NCBI GenBank assembly: GCA_949358305.1
Contig: OX442315.1
Span: 25,508,427-25,572,426, forward strand
Origin: Strigamia acuminata
Lineage: Eukaryota; Arthropoda; Chilopoda; Geophilomorpha; Linotaeniidae
Length of the DNA stretch: 64,000 nucleotides
Reading direction: 5' to 3'
The translations under genes and the position numbers were made by a program. Below the pieces are notes generated by a model. The model worked only from the letters and a program-made list of their open reading frames with translations. It had not been told where the DNA came from and did no database searches. Below, piece by piece: positions 39,254-51,600 of the stretch. How positions within the stretch are numbered: position 1 is the stretch's first letter; each line of letters opens with the position of its first letter.

Positions 39254-40494
39254 ATGCTCGGTTAGTTCTCAACGATTATCAGCCATTTGGAATGATTTCT
39301 TTTTATGTATAAACAATACACTTTTGTTTTTAAGTGTTCACTCGAGGTAGATACGATTTATGTACTGAATTGGAGGATAAACAAAAGCGACGAGCGCTAG
39401 CGAATGCGACGCAAGATTATGAGAATCTGTGGACGTTAGTCCGTTGTCATCCGGGCGCCTGGCGGTTGTCACGACAACAAGTGAGATCAATATAATTGAT
39501 TGGCTCGTATCTCCACTTTAAAATTCTTATGAAAAACCAAAACCAACAAAATTCTCCTTGCATTTTGTTTCTGAAAAATATGTACAACTATCTGATATTA
39601 TTTTCAAAATTAATATCAATATAAAAATATACAGTATTAATTTTGGAAAAACCGAAAAAAACGTATTGAAACTTGTAATGTCCATTAAAAGGTGAATTTA
39701 CATGGAATTAAAAATCGTATAACATTAAACATTAGTGGAATTCGTTAAGCCTGAGGCTTGTACTAGTGCTACAAGGTCAAGGCTGTGGCCATGATACAGT
39801 AAATTAAACTACGGTAATTGTTTAGAAAACCAAAACCTGTTACATCTATCGAATGTGGCAACAAGATCGACACTTTATCTCGAATAAATAATCTGTGGAA
39901 TACAATTGAAATTTTGCCAATTGCAATTACACTAAGTATATGTTAGCAATTTTTGATAAACATTTTGTTGAACTTGTAAAAAAAAAATAAAATTTTGACA
40001 GCTGAGATAACAGTAATAATAAATCGACTAATGACGAAGTTTTCTAATTTTTTTTTATTTATTATTATTATTATTGTTATTAATATTATTAATAATTTAT
40101 TATTTCGATTTTATCCCTGGTAAAAAAAATAAATATTAGTTATTTTAAATAAATACCGGAAATTACGTAATGTCTATAACTTATTTACATTATTTAATAT
40201 GTAAAGACAGCGTATCAGCTTTTTTGAATGAAATTGGTATCACATTTCCATATTTAGCTCAACCCGCACTACTAATTGTGATGAATGTAAACATTTAAAC
40301 AACAACCGTAAAGTGAGATCTGCCAGCTTCTGCATAGCTAAATACAGCCTGACGGCAAAACTAGTCATCATTTTCGTGGAAATGTTGCCAATTATTGTTT
40401 GAACTACTGTATATATATTTCATTTTACTTTTTTTTTTTACAGTCATTCGGTTATGTATGTATGCCAAAACACGTGCATTATGTAACAAGGTGA
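39254..40494 (+). CDS. Possible small gene head-to-head with OSGIN, 3 exons, 67 aa
   Basis: Exons 39254-39260 (Met-Leu plus one base), 39335-39480 and 40444-40494 join in phase (204 nt with stop). The second exon has a good acceptor (CTTTTGTTTTTAAG), an open frame rich in charged residues (LCTELEDKQKRRALANATQD, then NLWTLVRCHPGAWRLSRQQ), higher GC than its surroundings, and a GTGAGA donor. The third has a long T-tract acceptor, encodes SFGYVCMPKHVHYVTR, and stops at 40,492-40,494 with AATAAA about 45 nt on. The family is not recognised. No signal peptide or membrane segment; two or three cysteines. A 7-nt first coding exon is unusual, so the 5' end is least certain. A GTGAGC donor over the stop codon (40,491) also leaves room for a longer protein. 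Confidence 0.4.
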
Positions 40495-42340
40495 GCTAAT
40501 TTCTCTGCAATTCTTTTTCTTGGGTTCAGCTACATGCAATAAAGCTGCATTGTCTATCCAATCTTCCAAATTGATGCTCAGATCGGGTCTTCCATTCAAC
40601 AAATTGTTCGAACGCAAAGTGATGATTCAGCTATTTCTTTTTATTTGCACCAGAAAACATAAAACTATATCTGACGGAAATGTTTTATCAATAAACCCAT
40701 CAAGTACTACAAGTAAAAAGAAAATATTTCTTCTTTATTTTTATATCAAACAAATCATTCAAAATTCAATAATTGCTGCAGAAAAATATACCTGCAGATG
40801 TATTCGCTCATTTGTAACGTATAATTACATGACACATAAAACATGTTTTTTTCCATTGCTGATCCAAAACCAAAAAAAAAATATACATTCAATTTCACAG
40901 AATTCCACATATTTCCTTTTTATATTAATATAAAAGCCAATAATGCTTTATGTTCAATTCATGTACCCATGGCAACCTGGACTAACCTTGACCGTGAAGT
41001 TAGGGGGTATGGTACTCTTTATGTAGGGTGTCAGTTTTCAATCGCAATTTTAATTTCCTGTTTGTTGTCGCAACTATGTTAATGTGTGTACAGAAAAATT
41101 AAATTGAGTAAAATCAATTTACTCATAATTTTTTTATTATCTTATCTCGTTATGCTAACGACCCGATAAGATTTTTTTGCCTCAAGTGCGACTTTATTGA
41201 GCAACGTAGTTATTTTGAATTCCAATAATTACGGGTCTTTTTACCTGTTTTAAATACAGGCTAACGACAATTTACTCTTTTCATGATTATTTATATCACA
41301 AGGTTTCTTGGTTTAATCTTGCCAGACAGCCGGAAGATTGTTCACAACTGGGTTAAAGCCAATAATACACTAGAGTTATTATGTTTTGTATTAAAATAAA
41401 AATAAAAAAATTTTCTCTTGTTTTTTAAAACTTCAGTTATGTGCGGCGGCTTGAATGACAATGAGTCAATTGTCATAACAATACAATATACTATTTCAAA
41501 ATAATATTCAAAATAGTAGTTGTTTCAGTAGGCTTAAAAATAGATCAAAATGTAGAAAATAAGTTAGGCAGACTTACATTTCAACTCGGGTGCTAAAGGT
41601 GTCCGCAGAATCAAACACGTTCAAAGGCGTTCTGAGGAATGACTAAGCAAGAGCATGGCATCATCTGCTAAAGGAACGAAGACCGGCTTCCCCTTCATAT
41701 CGTGACATGACAAGGTTGCTGCTGCCATCTCGAAACAAATTTGTTTACGTCATTGTATTTGTTTGAGTACACGGTTATTGCTAAGGCAATAAGCTCGTGA
41801 TTATTTTTGTTACGTAATCTTATTTTTTTTTATCTACTTATTTTTTTTTTTAAATGTAAATGCAATTACCGCAACAAAAACATTAATTTTTATCGTCGCG
41901 ATATATTTTCGTTTTTGCAAGTCATTATAGAAAGATAAACTTATAAAAACGTTTACAAAAAACTAATTTACATCTAACCTCTATTTATTATTTCTTTTAG
42001 GTTGTTTATGGAGGCTGGAACCACTGATAGATGGCGCCTTTGGTTAGTCAAATATTCGAGAACTTTGGAGATCAAATAACTCATGACCTCGATCATAACT
42101 ATTCCATTCTTAATTAAATCTTGGAGATTTCTTTACTTTAAACAAATCGATTTTAACATTCCAACAAAAATCTTGGAGAAATTCATTTTCCACTCCGCGT
42201 AATTAAAATGCTAACCGTCGCATAAAATCCAGATGTCAATCAAAATCGAGATATCTTTATTAACTTACGCCAAATGAGATAACAAATAGTAAAATAATCT
42301 TTTTTTCTTATCATTTATCAGTTGGAAATTTTCCCCAACT
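40495..42340. other. Intergenic, no supported gene
   Basis: Contains AATAAA at 40,538 (likely 3' end of the small gene) and AT-rich DNA. One exon-like block, CTTTTAG acceptor with donor GTTAGT around 42,001-42,041, could continue the preceding gene, but I could not extend it further. Confidence 0.5.
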
Positions 42341-42347
42341 ATCGCGG

Positions 42348-42354
42348 TATAAAA
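42348..42354 (+). promoter_or_regulatory. TATA-like box upstream of the CUB/LDLa receptor
   Basis: GCGGTATAAAATATGG lies 280 bp before the start codon at 42,628. Sequence after it rises in GC, as expected for a leader exon. Placement is plausible for a promoter, but the transcription start is not known. Confidence 0.45.
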
Positions 42355-42568
42355 TATGGAAATGGGAGGGGAAAAATAATAAAAGTGTCACTACAATTGT
42401 TGTCGGCAGAGGTCGGTAGTGTCTGAACGCGGTTTCGAGTAATCTGAAGAATAAAATTGGACAGAGTAGACCTCCACATCGCGCAGTGCACCGAGTGCGA
42501 GGAATGGGATAGTGTAGCGGATTGGTATTTCCCAGTGCGACACAATCTGCTTGTATCTCCGACTAGTC

Positions 42569-42601
42569 ATGGCGATAAACTTGTTGTTTGTTCTACGCTG
42601 A
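42569..42601 (+). promoter_or_regulatory. Upstream ORF in the receptor leader
   Basis: A 10-codon reading frame (MAINLLFVLR then stop) ends 27 nt before the main start. A minimal frame ATG-GGA-TAG lies at 42,504-42,512. If the leader runs from the TATA-like box, both are in the mRNA and may lower initiation at 42,628. Confidence 0.4.
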
Positions 42602-42627
42602 CCCAGCAGGTGGAGAAGCCGCCGAAG

Positions 42628-45600
42628 ATGGCGGCCAGGCCGACAACAGGAATGGAGGCCTGGCTGGTGCTTTTGCTCTTACTTCTTGCATCCGTATTTG
42701 CAGATCCAAACCAAAATCGTAAGTAATTTTTAAACTTGTTTTCGCATCTAAAACGTGATCGGTATCCACAAATAAAAAAAATTTGATATTTCTTTTAATT
42801 TTTTTATTTCTTATTATCACATCCAAACGGATTTCCGCAAGTTTAAATTTTTTTTCTTCTTTTAATGGTTTTGCCCTTTCAATAATTATTTTTTCCACGA
42901 TCTCTGTAAAAATAGCGCGAAATCAGAATTGACACTTTTTTGAGGAAGTTGTATAAATGCATTTATATTGCAAGTCAAAATTGACATGGGATGTGGCATC
43001 ATTCAACTTTTATTATTTAAAAAATAAATTCTTCATCCCCTCCTTTTCTTTTATCAGAGGGGGTCATTGCTCTGGGTGACTCAAACACCGTTGGTTTTCC
43101 CTCCCATCATTCCCTTTCCCGCCGTCCGGCTGATCGATAGCAAAATGACAGAATGAAAAGACACGGAGAGTTGCGCAGGAAAGCCCAAGCACGAATTGGG
43201 CCCAGCTATACAGGGAAGCCTGCCAGCACATTTTTTGTCTTACTTATTTTTCCTCTTCTTTTTAAGCAATAAAAATTGTTCTCACGTTCCGTAATGCAGT
43301 GGTGTAAATTTTTACAAACTTGATACTTGCGCACGTCGGAATGCAAATGGATTTTTTTTTTTTTACTTTTTCTTTTTTTCCTCTTTTTTTTCTTTTTTTT
43401 AAAGGGTTGTTGTATAGATAGAATTTTGAAATTTGACTGAAGGGATTTTCTTTCCATGATAAAATGAAATGGCAAGAATTGAAATTAGACATTATTCAAT
43501 TTGCTGCGTTAGTTTCCTAAATTGGAAATACGTGCCATGTTAGATAATATCCCCTTCGTTTCTTCAGACACACGAGTCTGTAAAAGACAGGTAATAGTTT
43601 AATAAATCAATACGCAGTTCAGACGCAGCTGTTAGTTTGTACTTTTTATGCTTCATTAATTTCAGTCGTCCTTCTACCTCAAGTCTCTTCATCATTTCAC
43701 CGAGCTTTTGAATTTGAACCATTTCATAAATGTCCGCAGCTCAAAATCCTTATCATATGCAACACTCTATACGCAAACTGTACGTTTGTGTTGCAAAAAT
43801 TATCTCTTTAACCGCCAATGTTGGCTGTTGCTTCGCTTTAAAAGAGAAGAGTTAACTCTTGTGCAGACTAGATAATCTCAATCGGGTTTCTGAAAGCGCC
43901 AGCGCACTTTTACTTTGTATGGGATAAATTGCTTACTTCAATGGTTCACACGAGCGGTTGAAGTAAACGCGAGTGCGTTCGCATGAGTTCAGCCGATAGA
44001 CGGTAGTAAACAGCCAATAACCAGCCGTCAATATTCGAATAAATAATAAAAATAGTAATAATAAAAAATGTGAATGAGAACACGTTACTATTAATAACTG
44101 TTTTCTCTACTTCCTTAGTTGATCGAGAAATTGCCTATTTGCGTAAAATTTGTTTACATATTGAGTTTGTGTTTATTTAACTCTTCATGCGATTCGTTCA
44201 GTCGTATGACATTCGCGTCGTCGTATTTGCTGACGGCGACTTTGAAAATTTTCAAATTCATCAAATAAACATGTGAGCACACAAATCGGAGTTGCAGACA
44301 TCGCTTTTCATTACTCCTAGACGTTGAGATTACCCGCGATCACTCACGACGGCCGAAATGTGTTGAATTCGAAGCGATAGTCGCAAGCATATTAACAATT
44401 AAAGGAAAACTCGTCCTAATTTCCCTTTATCCGAAAGCGAAATTCAATCGGTTGTCTCTCCAATGCTCTGAACCTATTAACAGAAAGCAATTTCAGCAGC
44501 TTGCTCAAGTCCTCAACATCCTAATGATTGCAAACACCGTTTAGTCTCACACCACCTAATAGGTCTAGGATGTTTGTTTGCGGTTACCGTTGGCAACAGC
44601 GGCTCAAAACAAACTATGCAAACCACCTCTTGTCAAGTACAAAAATCAACAGATAACAAAAAGCAGCCGACAAAATATGTTTCTTTCACCATTTTTCCTC
44701 TCTTTCTTTTCCTGCATGACCACATGCACAAGCTTTTCACACGCCTACTTTGTTGCCACATCCTGACTTCACTCTAAGTTCCTATAGCAACGAGTTTGGT
44801 ATAGCAGAGTCAAGTGTTATGTTATATATATATACCACTACGAGTATATAGAAATAGAAATATATATAAAAATGAAGATTTTTTTGTGGGAAGAGCGATG
44901 CAGGCTTTTCCAAGGGTCGGGTTTTTAAATCCATTTTCATCTGTTCATGGTACGAACAATTTGTCCCGTAATTTAATTTGAGATATAAAGGAAATTTTTT
45001 GTTTTATAGATGGCCGACAAAAACAAACATCCAATTAATATCTCCAAAGAGTTATTTCATTTCGCACTGTGCTTTAATTTTGTTCAAGTTGAACAGAACA
45101 GAAGAAAGGAATAATTTGAATTTATAAAGGGCGAATTACTTTTTGATTTAAGCCGAGTTTCGCATTTCACCTGAATGTAATGGATTTGCATTTCGTTATT
45201 TCTTTCTGCAATAAAAAAGAGGCTACTAATTATGCTAGCAATTACATTTTTGCACAAATGGCTCAATCAATACAATTTCAAGGTTTGAAACGGATTGAAA
45301 CGTAATTCATTCCGTAATAAACCTGTCCCTTTCTCTCTCTTGCTCTCTCTCTCTCTCTGATTAAGCAGAATATTAGGCCTGCTTTTAATATGGATTTCTT
45401 GTTTGTTTTTGTTCAGCTTGAAACGTTTCTATTTTCATTAAGAGTTTAACTAATGTCTTGACGTGCATTCACAACGAATGTCAAGAGAATGGTTGAATTG
45501 AGACAAATATCTCAGTTTACTTTTACACCTTTAAGAGGAGGCAATCGCGTTGTACCTTGGGATTAAAGGTGCGAAAAAGTAGTTGACAATAGGACTATTT

Positions 45601-48600
45601 CTAGTCGGTTATTGTAGGGTAAAGAGGGGAATTGATTTTACATAAGCAAGAAGCAGGACGAATCAGATAACAGAAAGAAGGCGGAATCTTCATTTTCATA
45701 ATGAACCGTTTTAAAATCCCTCCCACTAACTCGTTTTCAATTCAACTGGTCCGATAATAAATATCATGGTGCGTCTGTGTTTGCGACATCTTATACCGTC
45801 AAAATAATTTAAGCGAATAATATTTCAGACCAGGACACTCGCAAGCACAGAATTTTTGTTGAGAAATATTTTGTTGTTTTATTTGCCCAACTTTTCTGTA
45901 TGTATTTCGCTTCAAACTGCATAAATTCTGAAAAATTCAGTCATAAATTCCCATTGCGACGTCTGCCGATTGGATTCGCTCTTCTCTGCAGCCATGGTAG
46001 GCATTAAACTCGAAATCACAAATGTATGATTTAAAAACATAGAAAGAAAAAGAAAAATAAAACTAGAAAATAAAAATAGAAATAAAAATAAAAGGAGGAA
46101 AATTATTAAATAGGGATTGTCGATGGGGTATATAAATCTCTCATTTTTTTTAATGCACTTACGGTGACTACTTTGAGTCAAATTGCAAGATGAAATAGAA
46201 AAACTTTTCAAGGTGTTCTACGAAGCAAAACAAATTGCTCTCTCTTTGGCGAGGAAGCAAATGGCTGCTTGGATAGTACAATAACTATGTCTGCGAAAAA
46301 GTAATGGCAAATCCTTATTGGTTGCAAACTTTTCGTTCTTTCTTTAAAAGAAAAAGGAAAATAAGTAGCACACTTGAGTGCAAATGACGATGTACATGTT
46401 TGGCCTTAAATTCTTCTTCTTCTTCAATTCTAGCTGTTTCAGTGCATCACAATGGGTGATCACTTTATGCTGGTTTGGTTGCGTGGATTTCCTATTGAAG
46501 GTTGTGTACTTGCGGCTTCGTTTTGGTTGGGCGCGAATTGAAATACAAGATGTGTTCAGTTTCTCCGCCGAATTTCGTTGAGCCATTGCGCATGAATAAA
46601 ATATGTAGTGCCGTGTTTCTCTTTGCTCGTTTAAGATTCATGTCTTGTTGGACCGCTAGAATTAAAAATCGAAATTCATAAATATCCAGTAAAGTGGAAA
46701 CGATCGGCTTTTGAATAAATTTGCACTTGTTCCTAACGGTGGTTTCGGTAAACATTCTTGAATATTACGTGTCAGAATGAAATTATTAATGCCATCACGA
46801 TCATCTAGATGGTTTAAGAGCATTTTGCTTTTTTCAAAATAGTGAAAGGATTTGGTTATAAAATATCCAACTCGCTTGTTTACATTCACCCAAGTGCTCG
46901 CATTTGGCCATTTTTACGTTTTATATCTCTCTTTTTCGGTGGTGCTTAAAGTTATTAATTTAGCAAATAAAAAATTTGCGATATGAGAAAGTTACATGTT
47001 TGATGTGCGAATGTTTTTATGTACTCGACTCAAAAGAAGCCGAAAGAAACGTCTTTGGCCATGCAAAATAAAAGTCGTAAATAATGAAACTGTCTGAATT
47101 TAGTTTTTAAAGCGTCAAGCATGTTTATCGGAAAATCATAGAAGGGATAAAAAGAAAAAATAGTTATGTTGAAATTACTTCATTGACAAGGCTGGCGATT
47201 TGTTGACAGGTATAGAAAACCATTTTCTTCGACGCGCAGTAATAAAAAAAATCAAAAATGATGAAAGCTGTTCGAGGCCACGTGTGACAAACCACATTTT
47301 ATTGTCACTTCGCTAACCTTATCGAAAAAGGCGAAACTAAATCTCTAGAATGTTGGATGTATTTTGCACACCCAATAAAACAATCGTTCAGAATTTTCAT
47401 CGTAATTTTTTTAATTTTTTTTTTAAAATTTGATCTGAATTGAATTTTAAATGAGTGTGTATTTAAATAAAATTTACCTTAAAAAAGTTCTTGCATCATC
47501 TAGTGTTGAAAGATGAACTACTCAAATATACATGATCTGCATAATGACATTATACATGCGCTTCTAAGATCATATAACTAATTTACCCTGCGTCCCTCTC
47601 TTTTCGACTTGTCTTGAAAAATTCCTAGCTGTAAGAAAAAAAAATCTAGGAGAGAAAATTGGATTAAAGTTTGGAAATTAAAAGAGAAAAAAATTTGATT
47701 ACAATATTAAGAAAACCAATTTATTAATAATTAAAGACCCATTAGTGAGTTCAATATTATTTCACTTCGAAGTAAAAGAGCAAACTAGAATAAAATTGAA
47801 TAGCATCTATTAAATGTAATTAATCAAGCAGTACTAGAATAATTTAGCATTTTGTGGAGGTTGGAAAGAAAAAAAATTAATTCCCCTTCAAGCACAAGAC
47901 TAATAATACTAATTGAAATGGATGAAATTTTTTTCTGTGTGTGTAATGAGCAATTTTTTCATACAAAGTGGAGTTTAAACATATGATGAAAAGTCAGAAT
48001 GCTTGAAATAAACAGGTTTCTTAATGAAACATAAGGTCGTCTACCGTTGATAAGACCGTGTTCTTCGTCCCTAGAGAACTCTCTTTCACTTTCAATATGT
48101 AAAGGTTAATGGATGCTTTGTAAACATGGTCCCAGTTTTCTAGTCCAGACTTAAAGTAACATTTTGCCAGAAATTAGTGCTCGCTTATTCATAATTTAAC
48201 ATTAGTTGCACCTTTAATGTTCTAAAGGGTTTTGCACAAAGAATTCCATTAAGGTGCATTGCAAAATAGAAAAACATTTTCGTCTTCAACACTGTTAGAA
48301 ATGAAGCTGATACCTGACTTGAAACAGGAATTTAATGAAGGCTTGCAACATGTTTTTTATGTGACTGACTGATGGTTTTTGTTTGGCTCGCGGAATTGTT
48401 AATCCGCCACTGTTTGATTTTGTATCTACGCTGTGCATATATATTTTCCATTTTGCGACAGTTCGCCATATGGCTCGACCTTAAACTACTGCATAAACTC
48501 TCCTTTTGCTGGGATGTGCAGCAAATTGTTGGTAAGTTAACAGATTTGATTTATGTGAGTAAACTTTAAGGCAAAATGGAAAGGGTGAAAATGGAAAAGG

Positions 48601-51600
48601 AAACATTGAAATGTAATTAGGGTTAACCACAACAATAACTCTTAAAGCGCTTTCTGCTTCAAACATTTGCCATTTATAATGTCCAAAGATTGGAGCTGAG
48701 GACATAAATCGAGTATTAGTGTATAGAATGGGAGGGGGATACCTGTAATTACACACTATTTGCAAATTAATCCAAACTGTAATTAAATATTTTTCGCTTT
48801 TGTGTACCTTTGTCGTTTGTAATTGCAAGTTACATGCCGTGTCCATTATTAAATTATTATAGTGAAGCAAAGCAGGCGGTTCTACAATGTGATAATACTC
48901 ACAGCTAGAACTTTCCATATTTCACCCATTAAAGCAGACTTGGATTGCTTTCTTTTTTTTCTATTTTCCTTCCTAAACTTTAATCTTGAAATTGTAATTG
49001 CAGCAAGACACAAGACGCGCAAAGATGAAAGGGAAAAAAAATAAGAAATTTTTTTTATTGGACCATGCCACATCCTAAGGGTTTTTGTAATTAAATTAAA
49101 TATGCAGATGAGATACCTCTTATATTCCAGATATTTATTTTCCCTTTTGAATTTTAATCTCCCTCCATTTGCCTAGAAATGGCCTCATTATAACGGGTTC
49201 GATATGAGAAACGTAGGCGAAATGTTAGCTAAATTGCCACTAGTTTAGTCCGCATTATTGCATTGCTATTTGCCGGTGCGGTGTAAAGAAACCTTGAATT
49301 GGCGAAAACGAAAACGAAAACGTTGCTATTTTATCTCAACCTTCCACATATATTATTTGTTAGGAATTGTTTTTGTTGATGCCTTAGATGTCACACTAGT
49401 AAACCCTTTTGTCTGATCACGTTTTTTGTGCCTCATTCAGAGGTCTAAGTCCATCATTCGTTAGACGCATTGTTGTGTAAGGGTTGAAAGCTTGGGACAA
49501 GAAGGACAGAGCCCTGACCAAACCTATTGACCCATAAGGAGGGCAACGACTGATAGCTTAGTCCATCAGACGCCACCAGAAGTCCGCTGTAGACGACAAT
49601 TGGTGGTGAACATTGATTTCCAATCCATCAATGGGGAGTCTGCTTCGCAATCAATGGGTGCAACACACAAGACAGTTGCATCCCTGTTGGGAGTCTTCTT
49701 AGAGGCCAACAGGCTTGTGATTGGCTGTCAAGTTAAGGCGCTGGAAAAGAAGAAAACTAAAAGTTACTTTTTTTCTTATTCTTCTTTCCTTCTGTTTTCT
49801 CTTATGATTTTTTTTATTTATTTTGTTGCAGATTGTTTTTGTGTGGATCTGTTGGTTTCTTTCTAAAAGAAAGAAACTCTCTGATTGATAAAATTATTTG
49901 GAGGGATAAAATGTATAAAAAATAGTCTTTGCTAAATTGAAAGGGAAAAAATAGCAAAAAGGATTGAATTTAGAGACAAGTTTCTAAATTGGTTTGTTTG
50001 TTTAGAAATCTTGTCAATATTTTTAGGTTATGTTATTGCTGAACCCAGGCCCAGTTTTCCCACTAGTCCTTCCAGGCATGCCTGGGCCTAGTGCATCTCA
50101 AGTGCAAGGGGCGGCCTTTTTATGGTTTACTGGTGTCGTGTTTCTATTTCTCTTTATACCGTAAAAGCGGACCTTAATATACACAGGAGCGGATTCATAG
50201 GTTCACACAGTTCTCGCAGGAAAAAAGTCCCATGTGACTGCAAAGGCAGCCGAATTCCCAAAAGCAAAATTTTTTACCCAGAAAAATATTGAAAGAGAAA
50301 TTTATTCTGCAATTTTTTTTATAATTAGAGCTCCACACACCATAAATAAATGTACGTATAGGTGCTGAGATGATGTAAAAATGACATAATCCATCATAAT
50401 GTAAGCACAACCCATTAGGAGTCTTGAGAATTATGCAAGCGCGGAGCACGCTCTTGTAATTCAAGAAATACGATACATTTGTGTGAGATGCCAGCTGCAT
50501 CTACCATTGGTCAATACCGTTGATGAATGGCATATCATTTGTACGTACAACGTACAATTGGCTTGTTCAAATTAACTTTTTTGTTAAATCTTTCATCCCG
50601 ATAAGATGTTTCTTGCAATCCAAACCTTCCATGGTGCAGTCAACAGGAATTCGATAGAACGAATAAGAAATTGAAACTGCTTTACATTGCTAAAGTGGCG
50701 CAAAGTAAGCATGTATCCGTAAGAGCGGGTTTTGTTTTCCGATTCTTTTTCGACGATCTGATAGATTTAGCTGTGCCTTCGGCGGCATGCTACATTAGTT
50801 TGCCCCTGACTGAACCACCATCGAAGACCACAATGTTGTTTTGGGGGTGTAAAGGAGTAGTATAAACATGGGATAGGGTTTTGGTTTATATCGATGAGCT
50901 CGAGCGCTTAGTGCTCGCACACAAGACTATAATGTAACATGATTGAGGGTTTGGCAGTCAGTTATACATTATTTGTGTGTAGACATTAGACAATCACGTA
51001 TGGAGCTCGAGTCACTTGGTTTGAAAACTTGAAATTGTCAATCAGAAATTCGTTCCAGTGCCTGACTCTCTCGGAAAGGCGGTAGAGTCCAGAATACAAG
51101 ATTGTTCATGTTTCCTGCTCGCTTGAGCCTTGAGTCCTGGCAGTTGACTCGAGATTCGATTTCCAACACCAGAAGGCCTTGGTATTTTCCATCCTTATTC
51201 AATAGTGCGACACTTTTTGATCTGGAAGGAGAGGAAAGTAAAAAAGCAACCGTTTTATTCATGCGATGTCACCTAGGAATTATAGGGATTTTTTTTGAAA
51301 TTTTTATTTATTTATTTGTGGCAAAGTACAAATATGAATACATAAATTAACGAAATCAGTTAAGTTGGGATTGAGAAGAAGTATTTGCTAAGTATTGTGT
51401 GAGCTTTAGGGAATGATATCCCTTAATCCAATGAACTTATTATGATTGCAGCTTTCAGCGATAATTATTGGAACGATCTTCCCAAGGGAAATTATCCGTT
51501 TGGATCAAAAGGAAAAATGTTTCAGCCTTCCTGCGTAGCGTGGCCTCAGAATTACATTCATTTTTGAAAAAGGCAAAGATAAAAAAAATATATTGAAGTA

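Noticed and set aside
40520-40933. 137-codon plus-strand open frame
   Set aside because: Lys/Ile/Phe-rich composition mirrors AT-rich DNA; overlaps the likely 3' end of the small gene; no domain.
42457-42627. Open frame extending upstream of the receptor start (toward a TTG at 42,457)
   Set aside because: No in-frame ATG before 42,628, and the signal peptide follows directly after that ATG; the upstream part is leader sequence.
43337-43400. Long T/C-rich tract resembling a splice acceptor
   Set aside because: Simple-sequence pyrimidine tract in the intron with no coding segment after it.
48481-48918. 145-codon minus-strand open frame in the long receptor intron
   Set aside because: Low-complexity start and Phe/Pro-rich end, no splice partners, no recognisable domain; treated as chance.
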